The translations under genes were made by a program, and so were the position numbers. Under the pieces are notes generated by a model. That model was given only the letters and a program-made list of their open reading frames with translations, did no database searches and was not told the origin of the DNA. Below are positions 16,932-25,225 of a stretch of 64,000 nucleotides of DNA, piece by piece. The stretch spans positions 1-64,000 of the forward strand of contig JAPOSR010000052.1 in NCBI GenBank assembly GCA_026709625.1. The letters are read 5' to 3'. Positions within the stretch are counted from its first letter, which is position 1, and the number at the start of each line of letters is the position of its first letter. This DNA comes from Chloroflexota bacterium. Its GTDB lineage: Bacteria; Chloroflexota; Anaerolineae; Aggregatilineales; Phototrophicaceae.

Positions 16932-18554
16932 ATGCCTTATTTTTCTGGCAAGCCCCGCCCGCCCCGCCCTTCTGAAGTGGGACGCTCGATCTGGAGTGGC
17001 GCGCCGCTGCCGCCCATCCCCGAGCGTGTGCTGGATGGCATCCCCGGCTTCATCGCCTGGCTGGCGCTGCTGGTTTCGATTGCCAGCGCAGTCGCCTTTC
17101 CCTTGACCTTGATGCTGACAGCGGCGCTGGTGGCTTGCTATACAGCGCTGCGCTTTTTGCTGGCCGGCGTCGCCAATGCTATGGGCATGCGGCGCATCCG
17201 CGAATGGGAGGCGATCGACTGGCGCCAACGTTATCGAGACGAGCGCAGGCCGACCGCGCTGGATTGGGAAGATGTTCATCATCTGGTCATCATCCCCAAC
17301 TACAACGAGTCGATGAAACTGCTCTGCCGCACCTTGGACAGTCTGAGCCAACAACACAATGCGCGCACGCAGATTTCGGTGCTGCTGGCTATGGAAGCAG
17401 CCGAGCCGGGCAGCTATCAAAAGGCGCAGAGCCTGCACGCGCAATATGCCGACCACTTCGCCAAAGTGCATTTCACCTTGCATCCGCGCGGGCTGCTGGG
17501 CGAGATGCAATGCAAGTCCGCGAATCTGTCTTGGGCGGTCAACCGCTTTTTCGAGAATATCGTCGCCGACTATGGGCTCGATACCAACCATATCGTCGTG
17601 ACCACGATGGATGCCGATACGCGCTGGCACAAAAACCACTTTGCCGCGCTGACCTATCATTTTGCCATCAGCGAAGACCGCCACCACAAATTTTGGCAGG
17701 CGCCCATTCGCTATCACGGCAATATCTGGCAGGTCAATCCACTCATGCGCATCATCAACACCTACGCGACCGCATTCGAGCTGGCGTATTTGGCCGCGCC
17801 CTGGTGGATGGCGATGCCGATGTCATCCTATTCATTCAGCTTGAACCTGCTGAAGCAAAGCGGCAACTGGGATACGGATGTAATCGCCGACGAGTGGCAT
17901 ATGTTGATCAAAGCCTACTTCGCCACGGGCGGGCAGGTTACGCTGGAGCACATATACCTGCCCTTCCTCGCCGATTCTACCACTGGCGTCAACATTATCG
18001 ACTCCATCCGCAACCGCTATAGCCAGACGCTTCGGCATGCCTGGGGCAGCAAAGAAGTCGGTTATATGCTGGCGAAGCTGATTGAAAATCCACAGGTCGT
18101 CTCGGGCAATTCGCTGAAGCTGCTGCTGCGCATCGCGCATGATATTCTGTTGGCTGGCGCGGGCTGGGTCATCCTGACGGTCGGCTCGCAGCTGCCGGTG
18201 TTTTTTCACCCTGACATCGCGCCAGTGCAGGTGCAAAGCATGCTCGAAGCCCCCGACAAGCTGAGCCATCTGCTGAATGGCATCGCGACCAGTCATCCCG
18301 CCTGGCTGCTGCTGTCGGTCTCGGGCTTGATCATGGTTTTGCTGGTGGTGGTCTTTCAGGTGCAAGACTATCGCATCCGTCCGCCACGTATCGCGCCCTA
18401 TACCCTGGCTGAATCGCTGCTGGAATTGTTGAGCATCCCTTTTATGCTGGCGCTGACGCTCTTTGTGGTGGCGCTGCCGACCCTGGTGGCGCAGACAAGG
18501 CTGCTGCTGGGCATTCCGCTGCAATTCATCGTAACTGACAAGCAGGCCGACTAG
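16932..18554 (+). CDS. Membrane-associated family 2-like glycosyltransferase
   Basis: 540 residues. Two hydrophobic segments lie near residues 35-80, then a GT-A-type catalytic domain: VIIPNYNES (nucleotide-sugar-binding start), VTTMDADTRWH (D-x-D), VIADEWHM (candidate catalytic base) and RNRYSQTLRHAWG, which resembles the Q/R-x-x-R-W acceptor motif of processive GT2 enzymes. Three further membrane segments lie in the C-terminal ~170 residues (LLAGAGWVILTVGSQL; WLLLSVSGLIMVLLVVVF; LALTLFVVALPTLVAQT). The topology resembles cellulose/hyaluronan synthase-like enzymes. Product unknown. It stands alone with its own candidate promoter. Confidence 0.75.
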   Translation: MPYFSGKPRPPRPSEVGRSIWSGAPLPPIPERVLDGIPGFIAWLALLVSIASAVAFPLTLMLTAALVACYTALRFLLAGVANAMGMRRIREWEAIDWRQRYRDERRPTALDWEDVHHLVIIPNYNESMKLLCRTLDSLSQQHNARTQISVLLAMEAAEPGSYQKAQSLHAQYADHFAKVHFTLHPRGLLGEMQCKSANLSWAVNRFFENIVADYGLDTNHIVVTTMDADTRWHKNHFAALTYHFAISEDRHHKFWQAPIRYHGNIWQVNPLMRIINTYATAFELAYLAAPWWMAMPMSSYSFSLNLLKQSGNWDTDVIADEWHMLIKAYFATGGQVTLEHIYLPFLADSTTGVNIIDSIRNRYSQTLRHAWGSKEVGYMLAKLIENPQVVSGNSLKLLLRIAHDILLAGAGWVILTVGSQLPVFFHPDIAPVQVQSMLEAPDKLSHLLNGIATSHPAWLLLSVSGLIMVLLVVVFQVQDYRIRPPRIAPYTLAESLLELLSIPFMLALTLFVVALPTLVAQTRLLLGIPLQFIVTDKQAD

Positions 18555-18625
18555 GTAGGCCAGGCTTGCCCTAGCGCTTGGCGAGCTATCGGCGTATCAT
18601 TCGGCGCAGCGCAAACAGGAAAGAC

Positions 18626-19405
18626 GTGACCGTGCCAAGTGAACGCGTGCAAAAAATCATGGCGCAAGCCGACATCGGTTCGCGGCGCGCCTGCGAAGAG
18701 ATCATCCGTCAGGGGCGGGTGCAAGTGAACGGGGCGGTCGTCTCGCTGGGCGCAAAAGCCGACTCGACGCGCGATGTCATTGTTGTGGATGGCGCGCGAA
18801 TCGGCGCTGCCGCCAAGCCGCTCACGATCGCGCTCAACAAACCCAAGGGCGTATTGAGCGCCACTCGGTCCGAGGCTGGCGACGAGCGGCTCACAATCCG
18901 CGAGCTGGTCGAAGCGCCAGGGCACCTTTTCACGATCGGTCGACTGGATGTGGACAGCGAAGGCTTGATGGTTTTGACCAACGATGGCGAGCTGGCAAAC
19001 CGCATCACCCACCCGCGCTATGAGCACACCAAGACTTACAAGGTCACAGTCAAAGGCAAGCTCGCGCAGGCGACGCTGGAGAAGTGGGAGAGTGGCATCT
19101 GGCTGGACGACAGCCGCACAGCCGCCTGCTCGGTCAAGACGTTGCAGTCGACAAAGCGAGCGACCGTGCTGCGCGTGGTGATGGTCGAGGGTCGCAAACG
19201 GCAGATCCGCCGAGTCGCCACGGCGCTGGGGCACCCGGTCATTCGCATCGTGCGCACGCATATCGGACAGCTGGGCTTGGGCACATTGCGCAAAGGCGCA
19301 TGGTATCAGCTGGCGGACGATGAAATCGACTATATGCTCCAGCCCGCGCCGGCGCTTGCCGATATCCGCCGCAAACGCCGCGCCCGCAAGCGAAGCGCCA
19401 GATAA
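18626..19405 (+). CDS. RluB/RsuA-family 23S/16S rRNA pseudouridine synthase
   Basis: 259-residue enzyme converting a specific rRNA uridine to pseudouridine. An S4 RNA-binding domain is at the N-terminus (RVQKIMAQADIGSRRACEEI; IRQGRVQVNG). The catalytic part has GRLDVDSEGLMVLTNDGELA, in which the Asp of G-R-L-D is the nucleophile, then HEHTKTY-like YEHTKTYKV and VMVEGRKRQIRRV. The sequence is closer to RluB than to RsuA by eye, but the target is not certain. The start is GTG 18626, preceded by AGGA at 18617-18620; GTG 18632 is an alternative. It is followed 2 bp later by plsC. Confidence 0.88.
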   Translation: MTVPSERVQKIMAQADIGSRRACEEIIRQGRVQVNGAVVSLGAKADSTRDVIVVDGARIGAAAKPLTIALNKPKGVLSATRSEAGDERLTIRELVEAPGHLFTIGRLDVDSEGLMVLTNDGELANRITHPRYEHTKTYKVTVKGKLAQATLEKWESGIWLDDSRTAACSVKTLQSTKRATVLRVVMVEGRKRQIRRVATALGHPVIRIVRTHIGQLGLGTLRKGAWYQLADDEIDYMLQPAPALADIRRKRRARKRSAR

Positions 19406-19407
19406 GC

Positions 19408-20136
19408 ATGTCGACCGACCTCACCATCGAGGATTATATCGCGCGGCAGCCAGTCTATGACAAGCGCCGCCGCATTTTGCATCCGCTGCTGCGGGCTGTG
19501 GTGCCGAGTTTCTGTCGAGTCGAGGCAGAAGGCATTCATCATGTCCCGCGCCAGGGAGCAACCTGCCTGATGATTAACCATGTGTCCTATCTTGACCCCA
19601 TCGTGGTTACAGCTTCCATCCCGTTTCGGCACACAATTTCGCTTTCCAAGGTCGAGAACTTCAGCCTGCCCGTGGTCGGTTGGCTGCTGCGCCAATGGGG
19701 ACATTATCCGATTCAGCGCGGCGAATATGACCGCAAGGCGCTCTTGCAGACCATCGCGCTGCTGCAAAACGGACAGATGGTGCTGATGGCGCCAGAAGGC
19801 ACGCGGCATCCGGGCGGCTTGCAGCCAGCAAAAGAAGGCTTGGCATTCATAGCGACCAAAGCCGATGCGGTCATCGTGCCAGCCGCCATCTGTGGCGCGG
19901 AAGACTGGCGGGGCCGGCTCAGAAGCGCGCGCCGAGCCTACGCAAAAGTCGTTTTTGGCGCGCCTTTCCGCTTTCGCCAGGGCGACGGCAAGCGCATCCC
20001 CCGCGCAAAACTGGCGCAGATGATCACCGAAGCCATGTACCAGCTCGCGAGCACGATCCCAGTTGAATATGCCCATCTGCGCGGCTATTACAGCGATGTC
20101 GAAAACGCCACCAGCGATCTGCTGGAGTTCGTTTAG
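19408..20136 (+). CDS. plsC: 1-acyl-sn-glycerol-3-phosphate acyltransferase (PlsC family)
   Basis: 242-residue acyltransferase that converts lysophosphatidate to phosphatidate at the inner membrane. The catalytic H-x4-D motif is NHVSYLDP, the substrate phosphate-binding motif is EGTRHPGG, and VIVPAAICG matches block IV. The first ~20 residues carry no strong membrane segment, so attachment may be peripheral. The ATG lies 2 bp after the pseudouridine-synthase stop, giving a two-gene unit. The intergenic repeat copy B follows directly. Confidence 0.88.
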   Translation: MSTDLTIEDYIARQPVYDKRRRILHPLLRAVVPSFCRVEAEGIHHVPRQGATCLMINHVSYLDPIVVTASIPFRHTISLSKVENFSLPVVGWLLRQWGHYPIQRGEYDRKALLQTIALLQNGQMVLMAPEGTRHPGGLQPAKEGLAFIATKADAVIVPAAICGAEDWRGRLRSARRAYAKVVFGAPFRFRQGDGKRIPRAKLAQMITEAMYQLASTIPVEYAHLRGYYSDVENATSDLLEFV

Positions 20137-20140
20137 CCGC

Positions 20141-20322
20141 TGGCGGCCAAGCCCCCTATCCCCCGGCCCTTGCCTCCAGAACGAAGGAAGGGGAATTTTC
20201 CCTGCGCTTCCGCAGCCTGCAAGCCCCTCCTTCATTTTTGCGCCGCGTCGACACAGGCGGGCGGGCGAGGGTTTGGGGTGGCGGCAAAGCAGCGTGCATC
20301 CACAAAAATCGCGACTCCCCCA
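20141..20322 (-). repeat. Interspersed intergenic structured repeat, copy B
   Basis: About 180 bp immediately after plsC, the reverse complement of copy A plus an insertion of about 38 bp (near 20240-20278). Hairpin arms lie at 20183-20193 and 20224-20233 with inner CTGCG/CGCAG arms (20202-20206, 20211-20215). One outer pair is A-T here and G-C in copy A, with both sides changed, so the fold appears to be conserved. Confidence 0.75.
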
Positions 20323-20357
20323 AGTGGATGGCGCTACTTCAATGCGAGCATACGCGG

Positions 20358-20363
20358 TATGAT
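20358..20363 (+). promoter_or_regulatory. Possible -10 box for the muropeptide operon
   Basis: TATGAT about 33 bp before the preferred MFS start (TTG 20396). No clear -35 is visible. It lies just beyond repeat copy B. Confidence 0.25.
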
Positions 20364-20395
20364 TGTGTGGGCAAAATCATGCGGGGCATGTCAAT

Positions 20396-21592
20396 TTGAA
20401 CCTGGCGAAGACCTTCCCTATCCTGGTCGCCTATCTGGTGTTCATCATCGTGGGCATCGCCAGCGGCTTGCTCAATATCGCCTGGACATACATGCAGGCT
20501 ACATTTGGCGTTTCGCACGATTCGCTGGCGGCGCTGGCACCCGCGGCTATGTTGGGCGGCTTGGTTGCGGCTTTTTTGAATGGCGCGCTGCTCGGCCGCT
20601 TCTCGCTGGGGGTCGTGCTGGTGGGCGGCATAGCCTTCGCCGGCTTCGGCTTGCTGGGTTATGCCATCGCGCCGGTTTGGCTGCTGCTGCTGGCGACCGC
20701 CCTATTCACGAGCGTTGGCAAAGGCACCATCGACGCGGGCTTAAACAATTTTGTCGGCGCGAATTATGGCGCAAGCGAGATGAACTGGCTGCATGCCTGC
20801 TGGGGCATCGGCTTGACCATTGCGCCGGCGGTGGTCACCTTTTTTGTGCTCGACCAAGGCAGCGGCTGGCAAGCCAGCTACCTCGTCGTTGGCGCGGCTG
20901 TGCTGCTGCTGGGCGGGCTGATTCTGGCGACGTTGCCGCTTTGGCAGCTGCGAGACAGCGCGCGCCCGGGCGGTCAAACAGCCAAGCGCCAGCCGATGAG
21001 CGCAAGCCTGCGCCGCCCGATCGTGCTGGTGGGCATGCTGTTCTTCTTCGTCTATGGCGGCATCGAGATTGGCGCCGGGCAGCTGGCGAACACGCTGCTC
21101 ACCGAGGCGCGCGCGCTGCCGCAAGAAGTCGCCAGCAGCTGGGTCAGCGCCTATTGGGGCAGCTTCACCGTCGGGCGGATTTTGATGGGCTTGCTGGCGA
21201 TGCGCCTGGGCGACCGGCTGCTGCTGACGATGTGCTTTGCCTGTTCGGTGGCCGGCGCGGCGCTGCTCTTTTTTAACCTCAACGAAGCGCTCAGCTTTGT
21301 GGGCATGCTGGGTATCGGCTTTGGTTTGGCCGCTATATTCCCTATTTTGATTTCGCAGACATATGCGCGAGTCGGCGGCGAGCACGCGGCAAACGCCATC
21401 GGCTTTCAGGTCGGTTTCGCAGGGTTGGGCGGGGCGACGCTTTCGGGGCTGGGCGGCATCTTCGCCGAGTATGTCGGGGCGGAGTCAATCAGCCTGTTCA
21501 TCTTTGCCGGCGCGGCGCTCGCGGTGATTATCTATGCGTTTATGCTGCGCTTCGAGGCGCAGATGCCTCGCGCAGAGTGGAGGCCAGGCTGA
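20396..21592 (+). CDS. MFS permease (candidate muropeptide/amino-sugar importer)
   Basis: About 398 residues with some 12 hydrophobic segments, a major-facilitator topology. The loop 8-9/10 region and repeats such as FTVGRILMGLLAMRLGDRL (the MFS G-x-x-x-D-R/K-x-G-R type) are visible. The nearest flavour is the sugar-transporter branch (FucP/YbjJ-like). Its stop overlaps the nagZ start (TGATG), and it heads an operon of nagZ, an AmiE-like hydrolase, a sugar kinase and murQ. I therefore infer import of muropeptide fragments or MurNAc/GlcNAc; this is context only. The start is uncertain: TTG 20396 is preferred because a -10-like box at 20358 would put the TSS after TTG 20363. Confidence 0.7.
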   Translation: MNLAKTFPILVAYLVFIIVGIASGLLNIAWTYMQATFGVSHDSLAALAPAAMLGGLVAAFLNGALLGRFSLGVVLVGGIAFAGFGLLGYAIAPVWLLLLATALFTSVGKGTIDAGLNNFVGANYGASEMNWLHACWGIGLTIAPAVVTFFVLDQGSGWQASYLVVGAAVLLLGGLILATLPLWQLRDSARPGGQTAKRQPMSASLRRPIVLVGMLFFFVYGGIEIGAGQLANTLLTEARALPQEVASSWVSAYWGSFTVGRILMGLLAMRLGDRLLLTMCFACSVAGAALLFFNLNEALSFVGMLGIGFGLAAIFPILISQTYARVGGEHAANAIGFQVGFAGLGGATLSGLGGIFAEYVGAESISLFIFAGAALAVIIYAFMLRFEAQMPRAEWRPG

Positions 21593-23115
21593 TGCTGGAT
21601 CTAGCGCAGAAAGTCGGACGTATGATGATGGTGGGCTTCGCTGGCTTGCGGCCGCCCCCGCATATTTTGGACTGGCTGGCGAGCGGCCGCATCGGCGGCG
21701 TCTATCTGTTCGCGCGCAATGTGCAGTCGCCGGCGCAGGTCCAGCAACTGGTTGCCGAATGTCGGGCTGCCGCGCCCTTTCCTGTCTTGGTGGGCATCGA
21801 TCAAGAAGGCGGCATCGTCGCCCGCCTGCGCGATGGCTTCAGCGAAGGTCCGGGCAATATGGCGCTGGGCGCGACGCAGGATACGCAGCTCGCCGAAGCT
21901 GTCGCCGCCATGTTGGGGCGCGAGCTGGCGGCGCTGGGCATCAATTGGAATTTCGCGCCAGTCGCGGACATAGCTCATCAACGCGACAACCCTTCGGTCG
22001 GCGCGCGCTCGGTCGGGCGCGACAGCGAGCTGGTCAGTGACATGGTGGCGGCGCAGGTGCGCGGCTTCCAGCGCAGTGGAGTCGCGGCGACAGTCAAGCA
22101 CTTCCCCGGGCTGGGCAACACAATCATCGACACCCATGCGGGCTTGGCGCGCGTCCGCGGCTCACTGGATTATTTGTATGCGGAAGACCTGTTGCCATTC
22201 CAAAGAGCGGTCGCTGCTGGCGTCGCCTGCGTGATGCTGACGCATGTGATATACGACGAGCTAGACGCCGACTGCCCAGCCACCATGTCGCGGCGCATTG
22301 TCAGCGATTTGCTGCGTGACGAGTTGGGCTTTCGCGGCGCTGTCAGCACCGATTGCATGGAGATGAAAGCCATTACCGACCAGATTGGCGCGGGCGAATC
22401 GGCAGTGCGCTGCGTGCTGGCGGGTGTCGATCTGCCGCTGTTTTCGCACACGCGCGCGCGGCAAGAAGCAGCGTATGCGGCTGTGCTGGCGGCTGCGCAA
22501 TCGGGCAGAATCACAGAAGCGCGCATCGACGAATCGCTGGCGCGCATCGAATCCATGAAACAACAGTATCCCCTGGATGCCGCGCCGGCGCTGGATGTTG
22601 TCGACTGCCAGGCGCATCGGGCATTGGCGAAGCGGGCGGCGCGCGCGGGGTTGACGCTGCTGAAGGCGGGCGCGGCGCTTTCGAGCTTGGGCGAATCGCG
22701 GGTGGCTGCGCTGGAATTTGCCGCCGAGCGCCTCTCTGATGCGGTCGAAGCCCGACCACAGCGTATATTCTCGAATTATCTGGCGCGGCGCTTTCCAAAG
22801 ATTGATTGCCACGCGCTCGACCCAACTGACGATGCGCGGCTGGCAGACAGCCTGTTTGACAGCGACACAATTATCTTGCTAACGCGCAGCGCCCATTTGC
22901 AGCCTGCGCAGCTTCAGCGCGCCCAAGCCATCGTTCGGCGGGCAAAACGGGTGATTCTGGTCTGCGCGCGCGATCCATACGATGCCGGCGCGCTGGCTGA
23001 TGCCGACACCATCATCTGTACAAATGGCGACAGCCGCCCGTCTTTGGTGGCAGCAGTCGATGCGCTCTGTGGCGATTTTCGACCGCGCGGACAGCTGACC
23101 GTGGACGCGACATGA
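21592..23115 (+). CDS. nagZ: Beta-N-acetylhexosaminidase, GH3 (NagZ-like)
   Basis: 507 residues. GH3 enzyme that removes the non-reducing GlcNAc from GlcNAc-MurNAc muropeptides. Motifs: LVGIDQEGGIVARL (substrate-binding D-Q-E-G-G), FAPVADI, VAATVKHFPGLGNTIIDTH (K-H-F-P-G, and the flexible loop with the catalytic His: D-T-H) and STDCMEMKAI (the nucleophile Asp in S/T-D-x-x-x-M). A C-terminal second domain (~residues 340-507) is present, as in Bacillus-type two-domain NagZ. No signal peptide is seen, so it is probably cytoplasmic, consistent with an importer upstream. It starts at the ATG overlapping the MFS stop and its stop overlaps the next ATG. Confidence 0.92.
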   Translation: MLDLAQKVGRMMMVGFAGLRPPPHILDWLASGRIGGVYLFARNVQSPAQVQQLVAECRAAAPFPVLVGIDQEGGIVARLRDGFSEGPGNMALGATQDTQLAEAVAAMLGRELAALGINWNFAPVADIAHQRDNPSVGARSVGRDSELVSDMVAAQVRGFQRSGVAATVKHFPGLGNTIIDTHAGLARVRGSLDYLYAEDLLPFQRAVAAGVACVMLTHVIYDELDADCPATMSRRIVSDLLRDELGFRGAVSTDCMEMKAITDQIGAGESAVRCVLAGVDLPLFSHTRARQEAAYAAVLAAAQSGRITEARIDESLARIESMKQQYPLDAAPALDVVDCQAHRALAKRAARAGLTLLKAGAALSSLGESRVAALEFAAERLSDAVEARPQRIFSNYLARRFPKIDCHALDPTDDARLADSLFDSDTIILLTRSAHLQPAQLQRAQAIVRRAKRVILVCARDPYDAGALADADTIICTNGDSRPSLVAAVDALCGDFRPRGQLTVDAT

Positions 23116-24311
23116 CGATACGCATTCAAGCCACTACGTTTGACAGCCTGTTGGCAGAGCACCTGCCACGAACATTTCCCGCGCTTGGCATCTGTGTGAT
23201 TCATCGCGGCGAGGTCGCGCTAGAGGCTGGCTGGGGCTGGCTGGATCCACCCACGCGGCAGCTGCCTGTCACAACCGAGTCGCTCTTTGACTTGGCATCG
23301 GTGAGCAAGCTGTTGGTCGAGGTCAGTTTTTTGACGCTGGTCGAGGCGGGCGCAGTCGGCATGGACGATGCCTTGGTCGCGGTGATTCCGGAATTTGGGC
23401 GAATCAATCCGCGCGCCATCGACGGTGGACAAGACCCACACACGCGCGCTTTCCTGCCGGCCGAAGCGCGTTTTGATGGGGTGACGGTCGATCCGACCAC
23501 GGTCACGTTCAAACACCTGCTCACGCACAGCTCAGGACTCGCGCCTTGGCGCTCCATTTACCGGCTGGCTGGGGAGAATCCACCGCCGCCGCCACAGCCG
23601 ACCGAACCGTATGACCTCGCGCGCTGGCAGCGGGGCTTGGCGGCTATGGTCGAATTTCCTTTTGTCGGCACAGTTGGCGACACAGTCCGCTATACCGATG
23701 TGGGCATCATGCTGCTGGGCGAGGCGGTGGCGCGTTTGTTTGGCGGGCGGCTCGACCAGGCGGTGCGCGCCTTGGTCTTGCAGCCGCTGGGATTGCGCAG
23801 CTTCACATACAATCCCATACAGAATGGCATTCCGCGCGAGCGGGTCGCCCCGACCGAGCTCGACAACCACTGGCGGATGCGCCGCGTCTGGGGCGAGGCG
23901 CACGATGAAAATGCCTGTGGCTTGGGCGGCATCGCCGGCCACGCGGGCTTGTTTGCCACCGCTGGCGATGTCGCGCGTTTTGGACAGGCTTGGCTGAGTG
24001 GCGACTCGCGCCTGCCGGTCGGCACAGCGCTGCGCAGCCTGGCCACGCAAGAGCAGGTTTGCGGGCAATTTCGGCTGGGCTTGGGGTGGATGCTCAAAGC
24101 CGGGCGCGACTCTTCCGCCGGCGACCTCTACAGCCAATCCGCCTATGGACACACGGGCTTCACAGGCGCTTCGCTCTGGATCGACCCTGAGCGGCAACTG
24201 GTCTGCGCTTTGCTCGCCAATCGCGTGTATCACGGGCGACATCCCGAAGGCATTCATGCTTTCCGCCGGGCAGCGCATGACCGTATCGTTACAGCGATCG
24301 ACCGCGCATGA
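23112..24311 (+). CDS. Serine beta-lactamase-fold hydrolase, AmiE-like (muropeptide amidase candidate)
   Basis: 399 residues of the class C beta-lactamase/penicillin-binding fold. The S-x-x-K motif is SVSK at Ser63-Lys66 (FDLASVSKLL) and the Y-x-N-like motif is RYTDVGIMLLGE. The C-terminal G-H-T-G-F-T-G block (YGHTGFTGASLWIDP) stands in for K-T-G. In Bacillus subtilis a protein of this fold (AmiE/YbbE) sits beside nagZ and murQ and removes the peptide from MurNAc. The same neighbourhood here supports an N-acetylmuramyl-L-alanine amidase role, though an esterase or D-aminopeptidase is possible. No signal peptide. Overlaps nagZ and the kinase gene by 4 bp each. Confidence 0.78.
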   Translation: MTIRIQATTFDSLLAEHLPRTFPALGICVIHRGEVALEAGWGWLDPPTRQLPVTTESLFDLASVSKLLVEVSFLTLVEAGAVGMDDALVAVIPEFGRINPRAIDGGQDPHTRAFLPAEARFDGVTVDPTTVTFKHLLTHSSGLAPWRSIYRLAGENPPPPPQPTEPYDLARWQRGLAAMVEFPFVGTVGDTVRYTDVGIMLLGEAVARLFGGRLDQAVRALVLQPLGLRSFTYNPIQNGIPRERVAPTELDNHWRMRRVWGEAHDENACGLGGIAGHAGLFATAGDVARFGQAWLSGDSRLPVGTALRSLATQEQVCGQFRLGLGWMLKAGRDSSAGDLYSQSAYGHTGFTGASLWIDPERQLVCALLANRVYHGRHPEGIHAFRRAAHDRIVTAIDRA

Positions 24312-25225
24312 GCGACCCGCTCTTCGCCGGCATTGATGGCGGCGGCAGCAGCCTGCGCGTAGCGATTGTGGATGCGCGGCTCGCGACAATTGCCACACAA
24401 TCCGCCGGCACAGCCAATCCCAGCATTAGCGGGCGCGAAGGAGCGCAGGCGCATATTCGCGCGACAGTGCGGGCGACGTTGCGTCAGGCCGGCATTGCGC
24501 CAGAACGAATCGCCGCGGCCGGCATCGGCATCGCCGGGGCAAGCAACCTGCACAGCAAGGACTGGCTGCTGGCAACGCTTGCGCCTGTTCTGCCAAGCGC
24601 GCGCCTCGTCCCCAGTTCCGACCTAGAGATCGCGCTGGTTGGCGCATTGGGGCGGCGGCATGGCATCCTGCTGCTGGCGGGGACGGGCAGCGCGGCCTAT
24701 GGCTGTGCGCCGGGCGGGCAGCGGCTCCAGGTCGGCGGTTGGGGCTATCTGCTGGGCGATGAGGGCAGTGGCTATTGGATGGGCATGCAGCTGCTGCGTG
24801 GCATCACGGCGGCGTATGACCAAGACATCGGCTTGACAGAGCTGGGCGCGGCTTGTCTCGATGCCTTAGAGCTTGAAACAGCGCGCGACCTGGTTGGCTG
24901 GCTGTATCGCGGAAACGAAGCGGCGCCAGCGCGCGTCGCCAAGCTGGCTCGGCTCGTGCTGGACGTGGCGAGGACTGGCGATGACGAAGCGAAACGGCTG
25001 GTGGCGGCGGCGGCGCGTCATCTGGCAAAGCAAGTCGAGTGGCTGCGCAGCCAACTGGATTATCCCTGCGCGCCCATCGCCTTTGCTGGCGGCTTGCTCG
25101 AAGCGGACAACGCCCTTTGCGCCGCGGTCACTCGCCAGCTCAACCTGCCCGAACAGCCGAAAGCGCTGCATAGCCCAGCCATTGGCGCGGCTCTGCTGGC
25201 GCAACTGGAATGGAGCGGCGCATGA
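24308..25225 (+). CDS. BadF/BcrA-type amino-sugar kinase (MurK/NagK-like)
   Basis: 305-residue ASKHA-fold ATPase of the N-acetylglucosamine-kinase type. The phosphate-1 loop is AGIDGGGSSLRVAIVD, phosphate-2 is LLLAGTGSAAYG, and GGWGYLLGDEGSGYWMG is the family's sugar-binding signature. The adenosine motif FAGGLLEADNAL follows. It should phosphorylate GlcNAc and/or MurNAc at O6. With MurQ next to it, MurNAc 6-phosphate is the likely product, as described for clostridial MurK. Its stop overlaps the murQ start (ATGA). No PTS MurP is present, so an MFS importer plus this kinase could replace it. Confidence 0.83.
   Translation: MSDPLFAGIDGGGSSLRVAIVDARLATIATQSAGTANPSISGREGAQAHIRATVRATLRQAGIAPERIAAAGIGIAGASNLHSKDWLLATLAPVLPSARLVPSSDLEIALVGALGRRHGILLLAGTGSAAYGCAPGGQRLQVGGWGYLLGDEGSGYWMGMQLLRGITAAYDQDIGLTELGAACLDALELETARDLVGWLYRGNEAAPARVAKLARLVLDVARTGDDEAKRLVAAAARHLAKQVEWLRSQLDYPCAPIAFAGGLLEADNALCAAVTRQLNLPEQPKALHSPAIGAALLAQLEWSGA

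Noticed and set aside
19330..20235. Minus-strand frame opposite plsC containing GLAGCGSAGKIPLPSF
   Set aside because: The odd peptide is translation of the intergenic repeat; a similar frame runs through copy A, so it is a repeat artefact.
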